Shown piece after piece: positions 1 through 7,708 of a stretch of 19,608 nucleotides of DNA. The stretch is taken from positions 1 to 19,608 of the forward strand of contig NIVA01000013.1 in assembly GCA_002254335.1 (NCBI GenBank), in the 5' to 3' direction. Source of the stretch: Bacteroidetes bacterium 4572_114. GTDB lineage: Bacteria; Bacteroidota; Bacteroidia; Bacteroidales; 4484-276. Position numbers and translations under genes: made by a program. Numbering within the stretch: position 1 is the stretch's first letter; each line of letters starts with the position of its first letter. The notes below the pieces were generated by a model. That model worked only from the letters and a program-made list of their open reading frames with translations. It was not told the DNA's origin and searched no databases.

Positions 1-1
1 C

Positions 2-856
2 GAAGGCGACAATTGGGTCTGGCCCGCCAAGGATGATTATGTTACAATAAACAATTCTTCCGGGGCAACTTACGCACAGCCGGGACAGGCATTTATGGTT
101 ATGGCCGCATCAAACAATGCCACAATTAATTTTAATACAAATACCCGCAAACATGGTACCAGCTCATTCTACAAAAACGGCAATAGCGATGATGTTTCAC
201 GTCTCAATCTTTATGTAACAAATTCAGAAGGCCAGGGCAATAGCACTTTAATGGCATTTATGCCCGGAATGACCGAAGGATTGGATCCTTCGTATGATGC
301 AGCTAAAATGAAAGGCAACCCAAACATTGCCCTCTACACCAGGCTTGTTGAAGATAACGGTGTTGACTTCGCAATTCAGGCCCTGCCCTTTGCGGGATTG
401 GAAGATTTTGAAATAGCCGTTGGGCTTGATGTTTTGGAAACCACGGTAATTGAGTTTTCGGCAAAACAAGAGCAGTTAGATAATTACAACATCACCCTCG
501 AAGACCGACAAGAAAACACATTTACCAACCTCAGGTGGGACAATTACTTTGCCGATGTAAGCGAGAGCGGCACAGGGCGGTTCTTCCTGCATTTTAAAGA
601 TGCAACAGCAATTGGTGAAATTACACCACAAACAAACATCAGTTGCAGGTACATCAACGGAAAATTACTGATCCAAAACCCGGATAACGAAACAGGATGG
701 ATAACGCTGACCAATGTTTCGGGACAGCTGTTGGGCAGGATGGAAATGAACGGCAACGAAACACAAGAATTTCCCATCAATCAGCCAACGGGGATTTATA
801 TAATCTCTGTACAGACCGGGAAGGCGAGTGTTAACAAGAAAATATTTGTTAACTAA
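2..856 (+). CDS. T9SS cargo protein, 3' part (5' end outside window)
   Basis: The reading frame is open from base 2, so the gene starts upstream of the window; the first in-window ATG (base 95) is not the true start. The 284 visible codons form a beta-rich exported-protein C-terminus ending in a type IX secretion type A sorting domain: a segment around INGKLLIQNP, then VSGQLLGRMEMNG, then PTGIYIISVQTG and the terminal KKIFVN. In this domain family the signal directs export across the outer membrane and is then removed. The region before it (GQAFMVMA, then YDAAKMKG, LYTRLVEDN, FAIQALPF) matches the C-terminal region of the phytase on the opposite strand (GQAFMVHT, YDAFKFSS, FYSNLIEDN, YSIQGIPY), so the two proteins share a homologous module. 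The catalytic or binding part is not in the window, so function is unknown. A hairpin terminator follows at 944-980. Confidence 0.85.
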   Translation, partial: EGDNWVWPAKDDYVTINNSSGATYAQPGQAFMVMAASNNATINFNTNTRKHGTSSFYKNGNSDDVSRLNLYVTNSEGQGNSTLMAFMPGMTEGLDPSYDAAKMKGNPNIALYTRLVEDNGVDFAIQALPFAGLEDFEIAVGLDVLETTVIEFSAKQEQLDNYNITLEDRQENTFTNLRWDNYFADVSESGTGRFFLHFKDATAIGEITPQTNISCRYINGKLLIQNPDNETGWITLTNVSGQLLGRMEMNGNETQEFPINQPTGIYIISVQTGKASVNKKIFVN

Positions 857-858
857 TG

Positions 859-945
859 ACCCCCCTCCCGGCCTCCCCCTTCGACCAGAGGGAGTCCGTA
901 CGAGGCGAAGCAAGTCCGTATGGATGGAGATGGGGAGGAGGGGAA
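859..945. repeat. C-rich/G-rich intergenic inverted-repeat segment
   Basis: A C-rich stretch (CCCCCCTCCCGG, then CCTCCCCC) is answered about 60 bases later by GGGGAGGAGGGG, so the segment can fold back. Between them the heptamer GTCCGTA occurs twice. The longer form GTCCGTATGGAT recurs at about 11848-11859 inside the 203-bp foldback element. This looks like a dispersed intergenic repeat rather than a gene. No reading frame of interest was seen. Confidence 0.4.
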
Positions 946-980
946 AAAAACCCGGCGTGTCTTGAAGACACACCGGGTTT
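944..980. terminator. Rho-independent terminator hairpin, probably bidirectional
   Basis: A 12-bp stem (arms 951-962 and 966-977, three-base loop) has one imperfect pair. On the plus strand it is followed by TTT. On the minus strand it is followed by seven T (the A-run at 944-950), and there the imperfect pair becomes a G-T wobble, so termination should be strongest leftward. It would end the T9SS gene transcript from the left. It would also stop minus-strand transcripts that read out of the phytase and antisense through the small gene at 1023. Confidence 0.7.
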
Positions 981-1022
981 ATATAGATTATCAGGAATAT
1001 GTAAAACCTAAAACAAAATACA

Positions 1023-1406
1023 ATGAAAACAATAAAAAGAATCATCACAACAGCTATTTTCGTTTTTGCCATCAACGCCCTTCCACTGCTTGCCGATGCC
1101 CCGCCGCCACCACCTCCGGGACATGGTACAACCGGCAATGTGCCAGGCGGTGGTGCACCAATTGGCAGCGGTTTGTTTATTTTGCTGGGATTGGGGGCGG
1201 CTTACGGAGGGAAGAAAATTTATGACCATTTCAAGTCAGGGTTTGACTCAAAGTCAAGCCCTGTATATATGATGCCTTTTGATAGGAAAACCTGCCACAT
1301 TTCGGGGGCATTGTTATTATCATTTTCGTTTATATGGGCAGGCGCGGCTTTGATGTGCACTTTAAACCTATCGTTGAAACATCCGCCCACACTGGCATTA
1401 AAATGA
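1023..1406 (+). CDS. Small exported proline-rich peptide with glycine-rich membrane segment; aberrant C-terminus
   Basis: The first ~73 codons look like a common Bacteroidota small protein. They hold a signal peptide (MKTIKRIITT onward, cleavage near LADA), a polyproline stretch (APPPPPPGHG), a Gly-rich linker (GNVPGGGAPIG), then a hydrophobic glycine-rich helix (LFILLGLGAAYGG) and KKIYD. From memory, such proteins usually end a few residues after the KK motif. Their role is unknown to me. Here the frame instead runs about 50 codons further, antisense to the 3' end of the phytase gene, and stops at 1406. The extra tail (SSPVYMMPFD onward) is therefore probably not native. This suggests that a deletion joined the 3' ends of two convergent genes near 1238-1264. 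The ATG has an A-rich leader. Confidence is high for the N-terminal part and low for the tail. Confidence 0.65.
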   Translation: MKTIKRIITTAIFVFAINALPLLADAPPPPPPGHGTTGNVPGGGAPIGSGLFILLGLGAAYGGKKIYDHFKSGFDSKSSPVYMMPFDRKTCHISGALLLSFSFIWAGAALMCTLNLSLKHPPTLALK

Positions 1407-3760
1407 TATATCGCCCCTGTTTTAATTTCCGCCCAACTGCTGAGCCAGGAATCGTAAAGCAACAGGCCGTAACCATTAAACCCCGATACGGAGGTTGTTT
1501 CAATTTGATAATCACCGGCGTTATCAATATCAAAACCAAGCGGTATAATTTGTTCGCTTTCGGGGTAGGGTATGCCCTGGATAGAATAATTGTTATCGTT
1601 ATCTTCGATAAGGTTTGAATAAAAAGATACCGGTGCGCCGGAACTAAATTTAAAAGCATCGTAGCTATTATCAAAACCGTTGGTGGCACCTGGGGTTAAA
1701 CCAATTAAAATGTCGGAAGAATAATTATCGTTTTTCAATTTTAGTTTTAGTTTGGAAGCCTCCCTGCCCCTTTTTTTAAAAAACTCAGGTTCGTTCACTG
1801 TGCGCATCCCATTGGTAAAATTAACCTGTGCAGAGGTTGAAAACGTATGTACCATAAACGCCTGGCCAACTTCGATTATCCCGTTTGGTTCAACTCCCGA
1901 CCCGCCACTTGTACCACCAAGCGTATTCCATGCGGCATAATCGCCCGAAGATATAGATCCCGATTTTTCGCTCCAAAAATATAATGTACCATAAAGTTGA
2001 TTGTCGGTTTGCCCGTCTAAAAAAGCCCCTGCATCAATTGGCGAGGGATATGGGTTGCCAACAATGTTCCAACCAAAATACCAGGTGTTTGTCGATACGG
2101 TTGCATCGTAGGTATATGAAATTGGTACATTAATATTTCCCGAATTCATTTGTCCGGCAAACGAAATAGTAATGTCATTAGGTAAGTATGAGTACGAATA
2201 TCCCAGGGCGTTCACCATGTTTCCTGATTGCCCGGATGCATCAACCCACAAAGGCCCTTGTCCGCCGCTGTTATCTTCATCATACCAAAACAGATCGAAA
2301 TCAGTGTGCGGCGTACCGGATTGCAACAACGATATTGGGACATTTTGAACAGGGGAACTTATATAATGATAAAAATCCTGGGCCAGGAAGCGTTGCACAG
2401 TACCAGAAACCCCGGATGTTACATGCGACAAAGCACCTGTCCCGGTTGCATCCGAGTTAATTACGATCCCTGTGTTCCCGGCCTGGTTGGTCAATGTGCC
2501 CGAAACTTCTAACGAACCATCCTTTAAAATTGTAAGTGAAGCGCCAGTTTGTACAGTTAAACCATCGCAAAGTTCAGCAGATGATATTTGCGGGCCGTTT
2601 GCCACATTAGGGATTGTTACATCATTATAATCGAACGGCACTGCCCCGGCATCCCAGTTCCCGGTTGCCCCCCAATCGGTGCTGGTACCTGTCCACGAGA
2701 TGTTTTGTTTGCCTATCGCGCGGGGGTTTACAACTGTACTTTGTGCAAGGTCAGGATCGAAGGCCGCCGCTATCGATTCCCAGGGCACAACTTTAAAATT
2801 TGAATAAGTGCCGTTTTGCCCGTCATGACAAATAAATGCGCCTTTGGGGAAAGCTGTGCCAAGAGGGTAAGAAATAACATCGATGCCATCGGTTTGGCTT
2901 ACAGCACCGATAGGCGAGTTAGCAATTATTTCAAAATTACCTATATAACTGTTACTTATCCTGTCGTAAATTAAAAACTCGTTGCTGCCTTGCCAGGAAG
3001 CCAGCAGGTATCCTTCGTTTTTTGATGTATAGTACATTGTAAGCCCCTCAATATCACCATGAGTAATAGTGCCGGATGCATCAACTTTATCAACCACCGT
3101 ATGCGTTTGCCCGTCACCTGGGTTAGCTCCATATTTCCTAATCTCGCCGTCCTCTTCGGCAATATAAACATAGCCCAACATATCGTCGCCAACAATGCCT
3201 TCAACCTGGGTAAAACCGGTCAGTGTCCTAACCAAGGTGGCATCTACACCCTGAGAGCCATTATCTTCAAATTCCCATTGCCGTATCGGGTAGTCGCCCG
3301 AAACTTTTTTGCGGCAACTGGTAAACCCATAAAATTTGTTGGTGACCGGGTTGTGGTACATGGCATATCCGTAAGGTTGGTAACTATCCCCCACCTGAGA
3401 TGAAGTGGATCCCGTGATATTCACCAAAGTCCTTGCTACAGGATCGATACGAAAAACCTCAACCCGATTGTCTGTGCGGTTACTTACTGTAACAATATCA
3501 ACATTGCCGCCATTAAACGGGAAATCGTAGCGTACATCAACATTATTGTACTTTTTGTCATCGCCGGTATTATTGAACCTTATGCCATCAAGGCCATAAA
3601 GTTCTAACGCACCATAATCATCGTCTTTGTCGGTACCAATAAAAAAACTATTTGCAGGGGTTGTAGGGTGCACCCAAATTGCAGGATCATCAGCGGCATC
3701 GCTACCGTGGGTTACCGGTGTTGTTTCAACGGTGGGCTGCACCTGTACCTGGCCAATCAA
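1220..3760 (-). CDS. Beta-propeller phytase with C-terminal T9SS-type modules; both ends look damaged
   Basis: Residues ~10-350 form a beta-propeller phytase (3-phytase, PF02333 family): SDAADDPAIWVHP, IGTDKDDDYGALELY, NNVDVRYDF, QVEGIVGDDMLGYVYIAEED, HGDIEGLTMYY and a final FKVVPWESIA. Family enzymes are calcium-dependent and release phosphate from phytate outside the cell. A linker domain follows (SWTGTSTDWGATGNWDAGAVP, residues ~353-460, common in T9SS proteins), then a long beta-rich region homologous to the gene at 2-856. The C-terminus reaches the start of a sorting domain (NNNAPEMWQVFLSKGIIY) and then stops, so most of the sorting signal is missing. The frame begins at a TTG at 3760. 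An ATG at 3777 in another frame encodes only MKNVYH before a stop, and the frame lacks the hydrophobic signal peptide expected for export. It may be a non-secreted or dead gene. The propeller itself is uninterrupted. Confidence 0.85.
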   Translation of the reverse strand: MIGQVQVQPTVETTPVTHGSDAADDPAIWVHPTTPANSFFIGTDKDDDYGALELYGLDGIRFNNTGDDKKYNNVDVRYDFPFNGGNVDIVTVSNRTDNRVEVFRIDPVARTLVNITGSTSSQVGDSYQPYGYAMYHNPVTNKFYGFTSCRKKVSGDYPIRQWEFEDNGSQGVDATLVRTLTGFTQVEGIVGDDMLGYVYIAEEDGEIRKYGANPGDGQTHTVVDKVDASGTITHGDIEGLTMYYTSKNEGYLLASWQGSNEFLIYDRISNSYIGNFEIIANSPIGAVSQTDGIDVISYPLGTAFPKGAFICHDGQNGTYSNFKVVPWESIAAAFDPDLAQSTVVNPRAIGKQNISWTGTSTDWGATGNWDAGAVPFDYNDVTIPNVANGPQISSAELCDGLTVQTGASLTILKDGSLEVSGTLTNQAGNTGIVINSDATGTGALSHVTSGVSGTVQRFLAQDFYHYISSPVQNVPISLLQSGTPHTDFDLFWYDEDNSGGQGPLWVDASGQSGNMVNALGYSYSYLPNDITISFAGQMNSGNINVPISYTYDATVSTNTWYFGWNIVGNPYPSPIDAGAFLDGQTDNQLYGTLYFWSEKSGSISSGDYAAWNTLGGTSGGSGVEPNGIIEVGQAFMVHTFSTSAQVNFTNGMRTVNEPEFFKKRGREASKLKLKLKNDNYSSDILIGLTPGATNGFDNSYDAFKFSSGAPVSFYSNLIEDNDNNYSIQGIPYPESEQIIPLGFDIDNAGDYQIETTSVSGFNGYGLLLYDSWLSSWAEIKTGAIYHFNASVGGCFNDRFKVHIKAAPAHINENDNNNAPEMWQVFLSKGIIYTGLDFESNPDLKWS
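1238..1264. repeat. 12-bp-arm palindrome at the junction of two truncated 3' ends
   Basis: Arms 1238-1249 and 1253-1264 pair over all 12 positions (one G-T wobble) around a three-base loop. There is no T-run on either side, so it is not a standard terminator. It lies exactly where the small gene stops resembling its family and where the phytase runs out of recognisable sequence. It may mark the deletion breakpoint. Confidence 0.55.
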
Positions 3761-3783
3761 TGATAAACATTTTTCATTGCCAA

Positions 3784-3847
3784 GAAAAAAAGAGGTTGGC
3801 CCATGGTTTTCTTCTCCCCCTTTGAAAATGGGCTAAAGGCAACCTCT
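3784..3847 (-). terminator. Strong hairpin plus T-run, minus strand, just upstream of the phytase
   Basis: The outer arms AGAGGTTG (3791-3798) and CAACCTCT (3840-3847) pair perfectly. Inside, GCCCA/TGGGC and TTTTC/GAAAA add further stem. On the minus strand the hairpin is followed by a T-run (A-run at 3785-3790). It thus looks like an intrinsic terminator pointing into the phytase, about 25 bases before its open frame. No minus-strand gene lies upstream for it to serve. It could be an attenuator in the phytase leader, or a leftover from a deleted gene. Confidence 0.6.
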
Positions 3848-3894
3848 AAATAATATTGGCCCTTCACCAACAAATCGTGTTTTCTAAATTATTG

Positions 3895-3902
3895 TACTTT
3901 TG
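3895..3902 (+). promoter_or_regulatory. Bacteroidota -7 promoter box (TACTTTTG) for the acyl-CoA ligase
   Basis: TACTTTTG matches the TAnnTTTG consensus used by the Bacteroidota primary sigma factor and lies 21 bases before the ATG at 3924. A good -33 TTG at the usual ~19-base spacing is not evident. The box overlaps the TTG at 3900 that could otherwise serve as an upstream start codon, which is why 3924 was chosen. Confidence 0.55.
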
Positions 3903-3923
3903 CCGCCTCACAAAATAATTAAT

Positions 3924-5579
3924 ATGAAAGAATATCCAATTTTAACTTTACCTGCACTGTTGCAACGGTCAGTAAAAAAGTATGGCAACCGGCCTGTAGT
4001 TTCGTTTGTTAACGAAACACCGTTAACCTATACCGAATTTGAAAAGCGGAGACAGTCAGTTACTTATCTGCTGGAAAAAATGAAAATACAGCCCGGCGAC
4101 CGTGTGGCCCTGTTAAGTTCAAATAGCCCTGATTGGGGGATTACTTATTTTGCTATTGCTTCAATGGGTGCGGTTGTGGTCCCAATACTTCCGGATTTTA
4201 GTGTGATGGAAATCGAAAATATATTGGCCCATTCCGAATCCAAGGCCATTTTTGTTTCACAGGGATTAAAACCGAAAATTGATAGTATAAAGCAGGACAC
4301 ATTGCTACACCGCATCCTGGTTGATGATTTTTCGATATTGGAGACCAACCGTCGTGGCATTAAATTTAAAGAAGGAAAAAGACCGGCCAAGGAATACCAG
4401 GTTGCCGAAGATGATCTGGCCGTTATTATTTACACCTCAGGGACCACCGGAAAATCGAAAGGTGTGATGCTTACTCACAAGAATCTTAGTTCTAATGCCA
4501 TTGCCAGCAGGGGCGTACAGGAAATCAATTCCGGGGACCGCTTTTTATCGGTGTTGCCTTTGTCGCATACTTATGAAAATACCATTGGGTTTATATTACC
4601 AATTATTTGCGGCGCAAGCATTTTTTACATTAAAAGACCTCCTACACCTGCAGTTTTGCTCCCTGCGTTAAAAACAGTGAGGCCAACCCTGATGCTGACA
4701 GTACCGTTGATCATCGAGAAAATTTACAAGAACAAAGTGTTGCCCTCTTTCAACAAGGGTAAACTCACCAGGACGTTGTATGCCATTCCCACACTGCGTA
4801 AAAAGTTTAACAAGCTGGCCGGGAAAAAGCTCATGCGGACATTTGGCGGTGAATTGAAATTTTTTGGGATTGGCGGTGCCAAGCTCGACAAAACGGTGGA
4901 GAAATTCCTGCGTGAAGCTAAGTTCCCGTATGCCATTGGATACGGGCTTACCGAAACATCACCCCTGCTTGCCGGTGTTAATGCTAAAAATACAAGGCTA
5001 CAATCAACCGGCCCTGCACTTGAGGGTATTACACTAAAAATTAACAACCCGAAAAAATTGACAGGAGAAGGCGAAATTTGGGCGAAAGGCCCCAGCGTAA
5101 TGAAGGGCTACTACAAGGAACCGGGGCTTACCAGTGAAGTAATGACGGAAGATGGCTGGTTTAAAACAGGGGATTTGGGGATAATTGACGACAGCAACTA
5201 CTTATACATTCGGGGGCGGAGCAAAAGTGTGATTATTGGATCGGGCGGCGAGAATATTTTCCCCGAAGATATAGAATCGATCATCAATAATTTTAAGCAT
5301 GTTGCCGAATCATTGGTAATCCAGCAAAAGGGAAAACTGGTGGCAATGGTTCATTTTAACCGTGCGGAGATTGAAGGGAAGTACAAAGACATGAAAGGTG
5401 AATTATCGGGGTTAATTGAAGAAAAATGTGTAGAGTTGAGCAAAGAGCTACATGAGTACGTAAATGCCCGGGTAAACAAATTCTCAAAAATTCAGCGTAT
5501 TACAGTACAAAAAGAGGAGTTTGTTAAAACAGCTACCAAAAAGATAAAACGGTTTATGTATGCCGGAGTACCAGCTTGA
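3924..5579 (+). CDS. Long-chain fatty acid--CoA ligase (AMP-binding enzyme)
   Basis: This 551-residue ANL-superfamily enzyme should activate a fatty acid with ATP to an acyl-adenylate and then to acyl-CoA, in the cytoplasm or at the inner membrane face. Motifs appear in order: the phosphate-binding loop YTSGTTGKSKG (residues 170-180) followed by VMLTHKNL; FLSVLPLSHTYE; the long-chain-type helix PTLMLTVPLIIEKIYKNKV; GYGLTETSPLLAG; TGDLGIIDDSNYLYIRGR with RSKSVIIGSGGENIFPEDIE; and the C-terminal lysine region FVKTATKKIKR. Length and motif set fit the FadD15/long-chain synthetase group. The ATG at 3924 is preferred because the in-frame TTG 24 bases upstream overlaps the promoter box. The gene is monocistronic, divergent from the phytase, and intact. 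The exact acyl specificity cannot be read from the sequence. Confidence 0.93.
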   Translation: MKEYPILTLPALLQRSVKKYGNRPVVSFVNETPLTYTEFEKRRQSVTYLLEKMKIQPGDRVALLSSNSPDWGITYFAIASMGAVVVPILPDFSVMEIENILAHSESKAIFVSQGLKPKIDSIKQDTLLHRILVDDFSILETNRRGIKFKEGKRPAKEYQVAEDDLAVIIYTSGTTGKSKGVMLTHKNLSSNAIASRGVQEINSGDRFLSVLPLSHTYENTIGFILPIICGASIFYIKRPPTPAVLLPALKTVRPTLMLTVPLIIEKIYKNKVLPSFNKGKLTRTLYAIPTLRKKFNKLAGKKLMRTFGGELKFFGIGGAKLDKTVEKFLREAKFPYAIGYGLTETSPLLAGVNAKNTRLQSTGPALEGITLKINNPKKLTGEGEIWAKGPSVMKGYYKEPGLTSEVMTEDGWFKTGDLGIIDDSNYLYIRGRSKSVIIGSGGENIFPEDIESIINNFKHVAESLVIQQKGKLVAMVHFNRAEIEGKYKDMKGELSGLIEEKCVELSKELHEYVNARVNKFSKIQRITVQKEEFVKTATKKIKRFMYAGVPA

Positions 5580-5832
5580 TTTTTTTATTTTTCAACTTAA
5601 ATTTTATGATTTATTATGGAAGCTCAACCAGGGTTTCCCATTCAGCATTGCAAGGTAATAAACGTACTTTGAGCTGATTGATGGATAGATAAAAAGGCAT
5701 CACTGCCCGGAGGCTTTTTCTCAATCCCCCAATTGTATTTTTCAACATCCGCCCTGGATTTGGAAAGACATACTGGAAGAAAGGCTTTTTTGAAAATTCA
5801 TGCACATCACCTTTTTAAGTAATTTCGCCACC

Positions 5833-7243
5833 ATGAAATTTCATTTGATTAGTTCGGCAATCATCATCGCCTTTAGCTTTGCGGTTTTGTCAGCAACAGC
5901 CCAATCTCAATACACACCCTACAACGGCCTTCCGGGAATTATTAAAAGCTACAAGCCGGCCTACAATTCAAATTATCCTGAATGGGCCAGAATGCTGTAT
6001 GAATACCCAATCAATTATTTCGATCTTATCAAATTATATGAAAATCCTGATGTTGAAAAAAAAGAAGGGGTTTAGGTGCAATTGTCCGTTATTTCAAGAT
6101 ATGGCACCGCCATGTTGAACCCTGGGCACTTGGTGATGGGACGATACATTTGCCCGACATGAACGAATACCATCTGAGGCTCATAACCTCACAGCTTGAA
6201 GCAGAAAAAAAACCAGGGGGCCAGGGCAGCATCACGCTCTAACTGGTCATTTTTAGGGCCAAAGGAAACATTCCGGCTAAATGAACCGGGATTTCCGCAA
6301 CCTCCAAAAGCCTGTCCCTGGCAGGTGAATGTCTATTCATTTGATGTATCCCCCCCGGACAATAACATTCTCTTTTGTGGCACAGAAACCGGTTTTGTGA
6401 ACAAATCAACCGATCAGGGACAGACCTGGCAACTTTGTGCCTGTGATTACTATTTTGGTGGCGGTGTAACGGATATCGGAAAAGTATTTCGCTCATCTGA
6501 TGGCGGCGGTACATGGGAGGAGAGGACCGGCAGCCTTTTGGAATATACAAAATGCTTGGTCATCCAACCCACATCAGATGGAAAGGATTTGGTTTATTTG
6601 TTCACCACTGCAAAAAACGGTAAAACAGCCAAAGTTTTTTGAGAGATCAGGAGATGGACGACTGGGAAGCCTACGACAATAACTATCCCGCCGGGATGCC
6701 CGTAAACCTTGCACTGCCCTTTTTCAGGGACAGCAAATTGCGGGTTGCAGGACTCGCTGGAGTTTGGGAATCAGCCCTTGCCGAACCTGAATATATTGAC
6801 GGCGCAAATATCCGCAATCCGAAAGTAGTGCTTGGAAACCCGGGGGTTTACAGCGTGAATTTTACAGTGGTGCAAAATGGCCAAACCTACACCAAAGATA
6901 TGCCGGATATGAACACAGCCACCACCTGCCCGTCAATAGAAGATTGCAACAACCCTGCGGAAGTACCAAAAGACATTTGGGTACTTTTGTATGTTGACAG
7001 CCAGGAGACCAACTACCCGGGCCTGGGGAATGCCTGTGGGCACAGGTGAAGCCGAATGGAAACAGGTTCACTTACAGCGTTCTGTCTTCCACCGGAAAGA
7101 GTGTAATGCAGGGCCAAATTGAAAATCCGGCCGGATCGCGATCGCTATCCATCAATCTGCAACAATATGAAACCGGGATTTACCTGATAGTGCTCCAAAA
7201 CGAGGATGGGCAGGTATTCAGGGTGAAAGTGGTCAAGGGGTAA
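5833..7243 (+). pseudogene. Decayed T9SS-exported sortilin/BNR-like protein, with frameshifts and large internal deletions
   Basis: An intact start (signal peptide MKFHLISSAIIIAF... ending ATAQS) leads into YTPYNGLPGIIKSYKPAY and PEWARMLYEYP. After an A8 run (~6056-6063) the frame shifts to RYFKIWHRHVEPWALGDGT. After a second A8 run (~6204-6211) it shifts to SNWSFLGPKETF, CPWQVNVYSFDV and FCGTETGFVNKSTDQGQTWQL. A third shift sits in a T6 run (~6636-6641), before DDWEAYDNNYPAGMPVNLALPFF. The family, as I recall it, has many Asp-box (BNR/VPS10-like) repeats between GGGVT and the next segment. Here only about one (FRSSDGGGTW) is left. The F5/8 discoidin-like region that usually follows DSQETNYPGL is missing, and the T9SS sorting domain (FTYSVLSSTGKSV to FRVKVVKG, 7046-7243) follows directly. 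At least two large internal deletions and three or four frame changes mark it as a pseudogene. Homopolymer sequencing errors could explain some shifts but not the deletions. Confidence 0.85.
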
Positions 7244-7642
7244 AACACCAGGTTTACTACCTTCGAAATCAGTAACCGTAAGGGGTGTAGTTGGTTTGGC
7301 TTGAAACAGTAATACTTATGATGCTTAGGAGAAAGGTGCTTAGGTAGCGATAAAGTAGGTTTTTCATATTTTGCTTTTTTAGAATAAAGATACAAATTTA
7401 GCTAATCCAGGAGTAAGATGGCTATTTAGCCTCGAAGCCGTTGTCCTGCGGCAGGGATTGGAGTGGTAGCTTGTTGAAATAGCGGCTGTAGTTTTTGTTG
7501 GTGGGCGGAGGCTGACGAAGGAAGCCCACGCACCGCCTACAAAAACCAGCCGGTATGAGACAACTACAAACGGAAAGCCCGGTCCGGCCGCCCAAGAAAA
7601 ACTCATATTTCAATCCCTAATTCGTATCAAATAATAAATACA
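7244..7642. other. Intergenic spacer with a structured repeat-like element (7430-7590)
   Basis: No convincing gene was seen here. Within 7430-7590 there is a folded element. It has GGGATTGGAGTGG (7454-7466), then CGGCTG and GTTTTTGT (7483-7498) pairing with ACAAAAAC and CAGCCG (7539-7552), with an inner GTGGGC/GCCCAC pair (7501-7506 and 7524-7529), and a closing segment GGAAAGCCCGG. From memory, similar layouts (GGGATTGGAGTGG ... hairpin ... GGAAAGCCCG) recur in Bacteroidota intergenic regions. I know of no assigned function. It could be a small structured RNA or a non-autonomous repeat. Confidence 0.5.
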
Positions 7643-7680
7643 TTGCTAATAAAGTGATTCGGTTTACTTTTGTATTTTTG
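7643..7680 (+). promoter_or_regulatory. Promoter for the helicase gene, with tandem -7 boxes
   Basis: TTG at 7643-7645 is followed after 19 bases by TACTTTTG (7665-7672), the canonical -33/-7 spacing for Bacteroidota. A second overlapping-register box, TATTTTTG, lies directly after it at 7673-7680. Transcription would start roughly 15-25 bases before the ATG at 7709. Confidence 0.6.
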
Positions 7681-7708
7681 CTGGATATAAATTTATAACC
7701 CTACGATT

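Noticed and set aside
1330..1689. Minus-strand and plus-strand frames inside the phytase gene, some over 90 codons
   Set aside because: They overlap a clearly conserved beta-propeller/T9SS coding frame and have shadow-like composition.
3900..3923. TTG at 3900 as an upstream start for the acyl-CoA ligase
   Set aside because: The TTG lies inside the TACTTTTG promoter box, and the ATG at 3924 gives the usual N-terminus.
5614..5805. Minus-strand 63-codon frame between the ligase and the BNR-like pseudogene
   Set aside because: No family recognised, no promoter, and it runs into the upstream region of the pseudogene. It could be a remnant, but nothing supports it as a gene.
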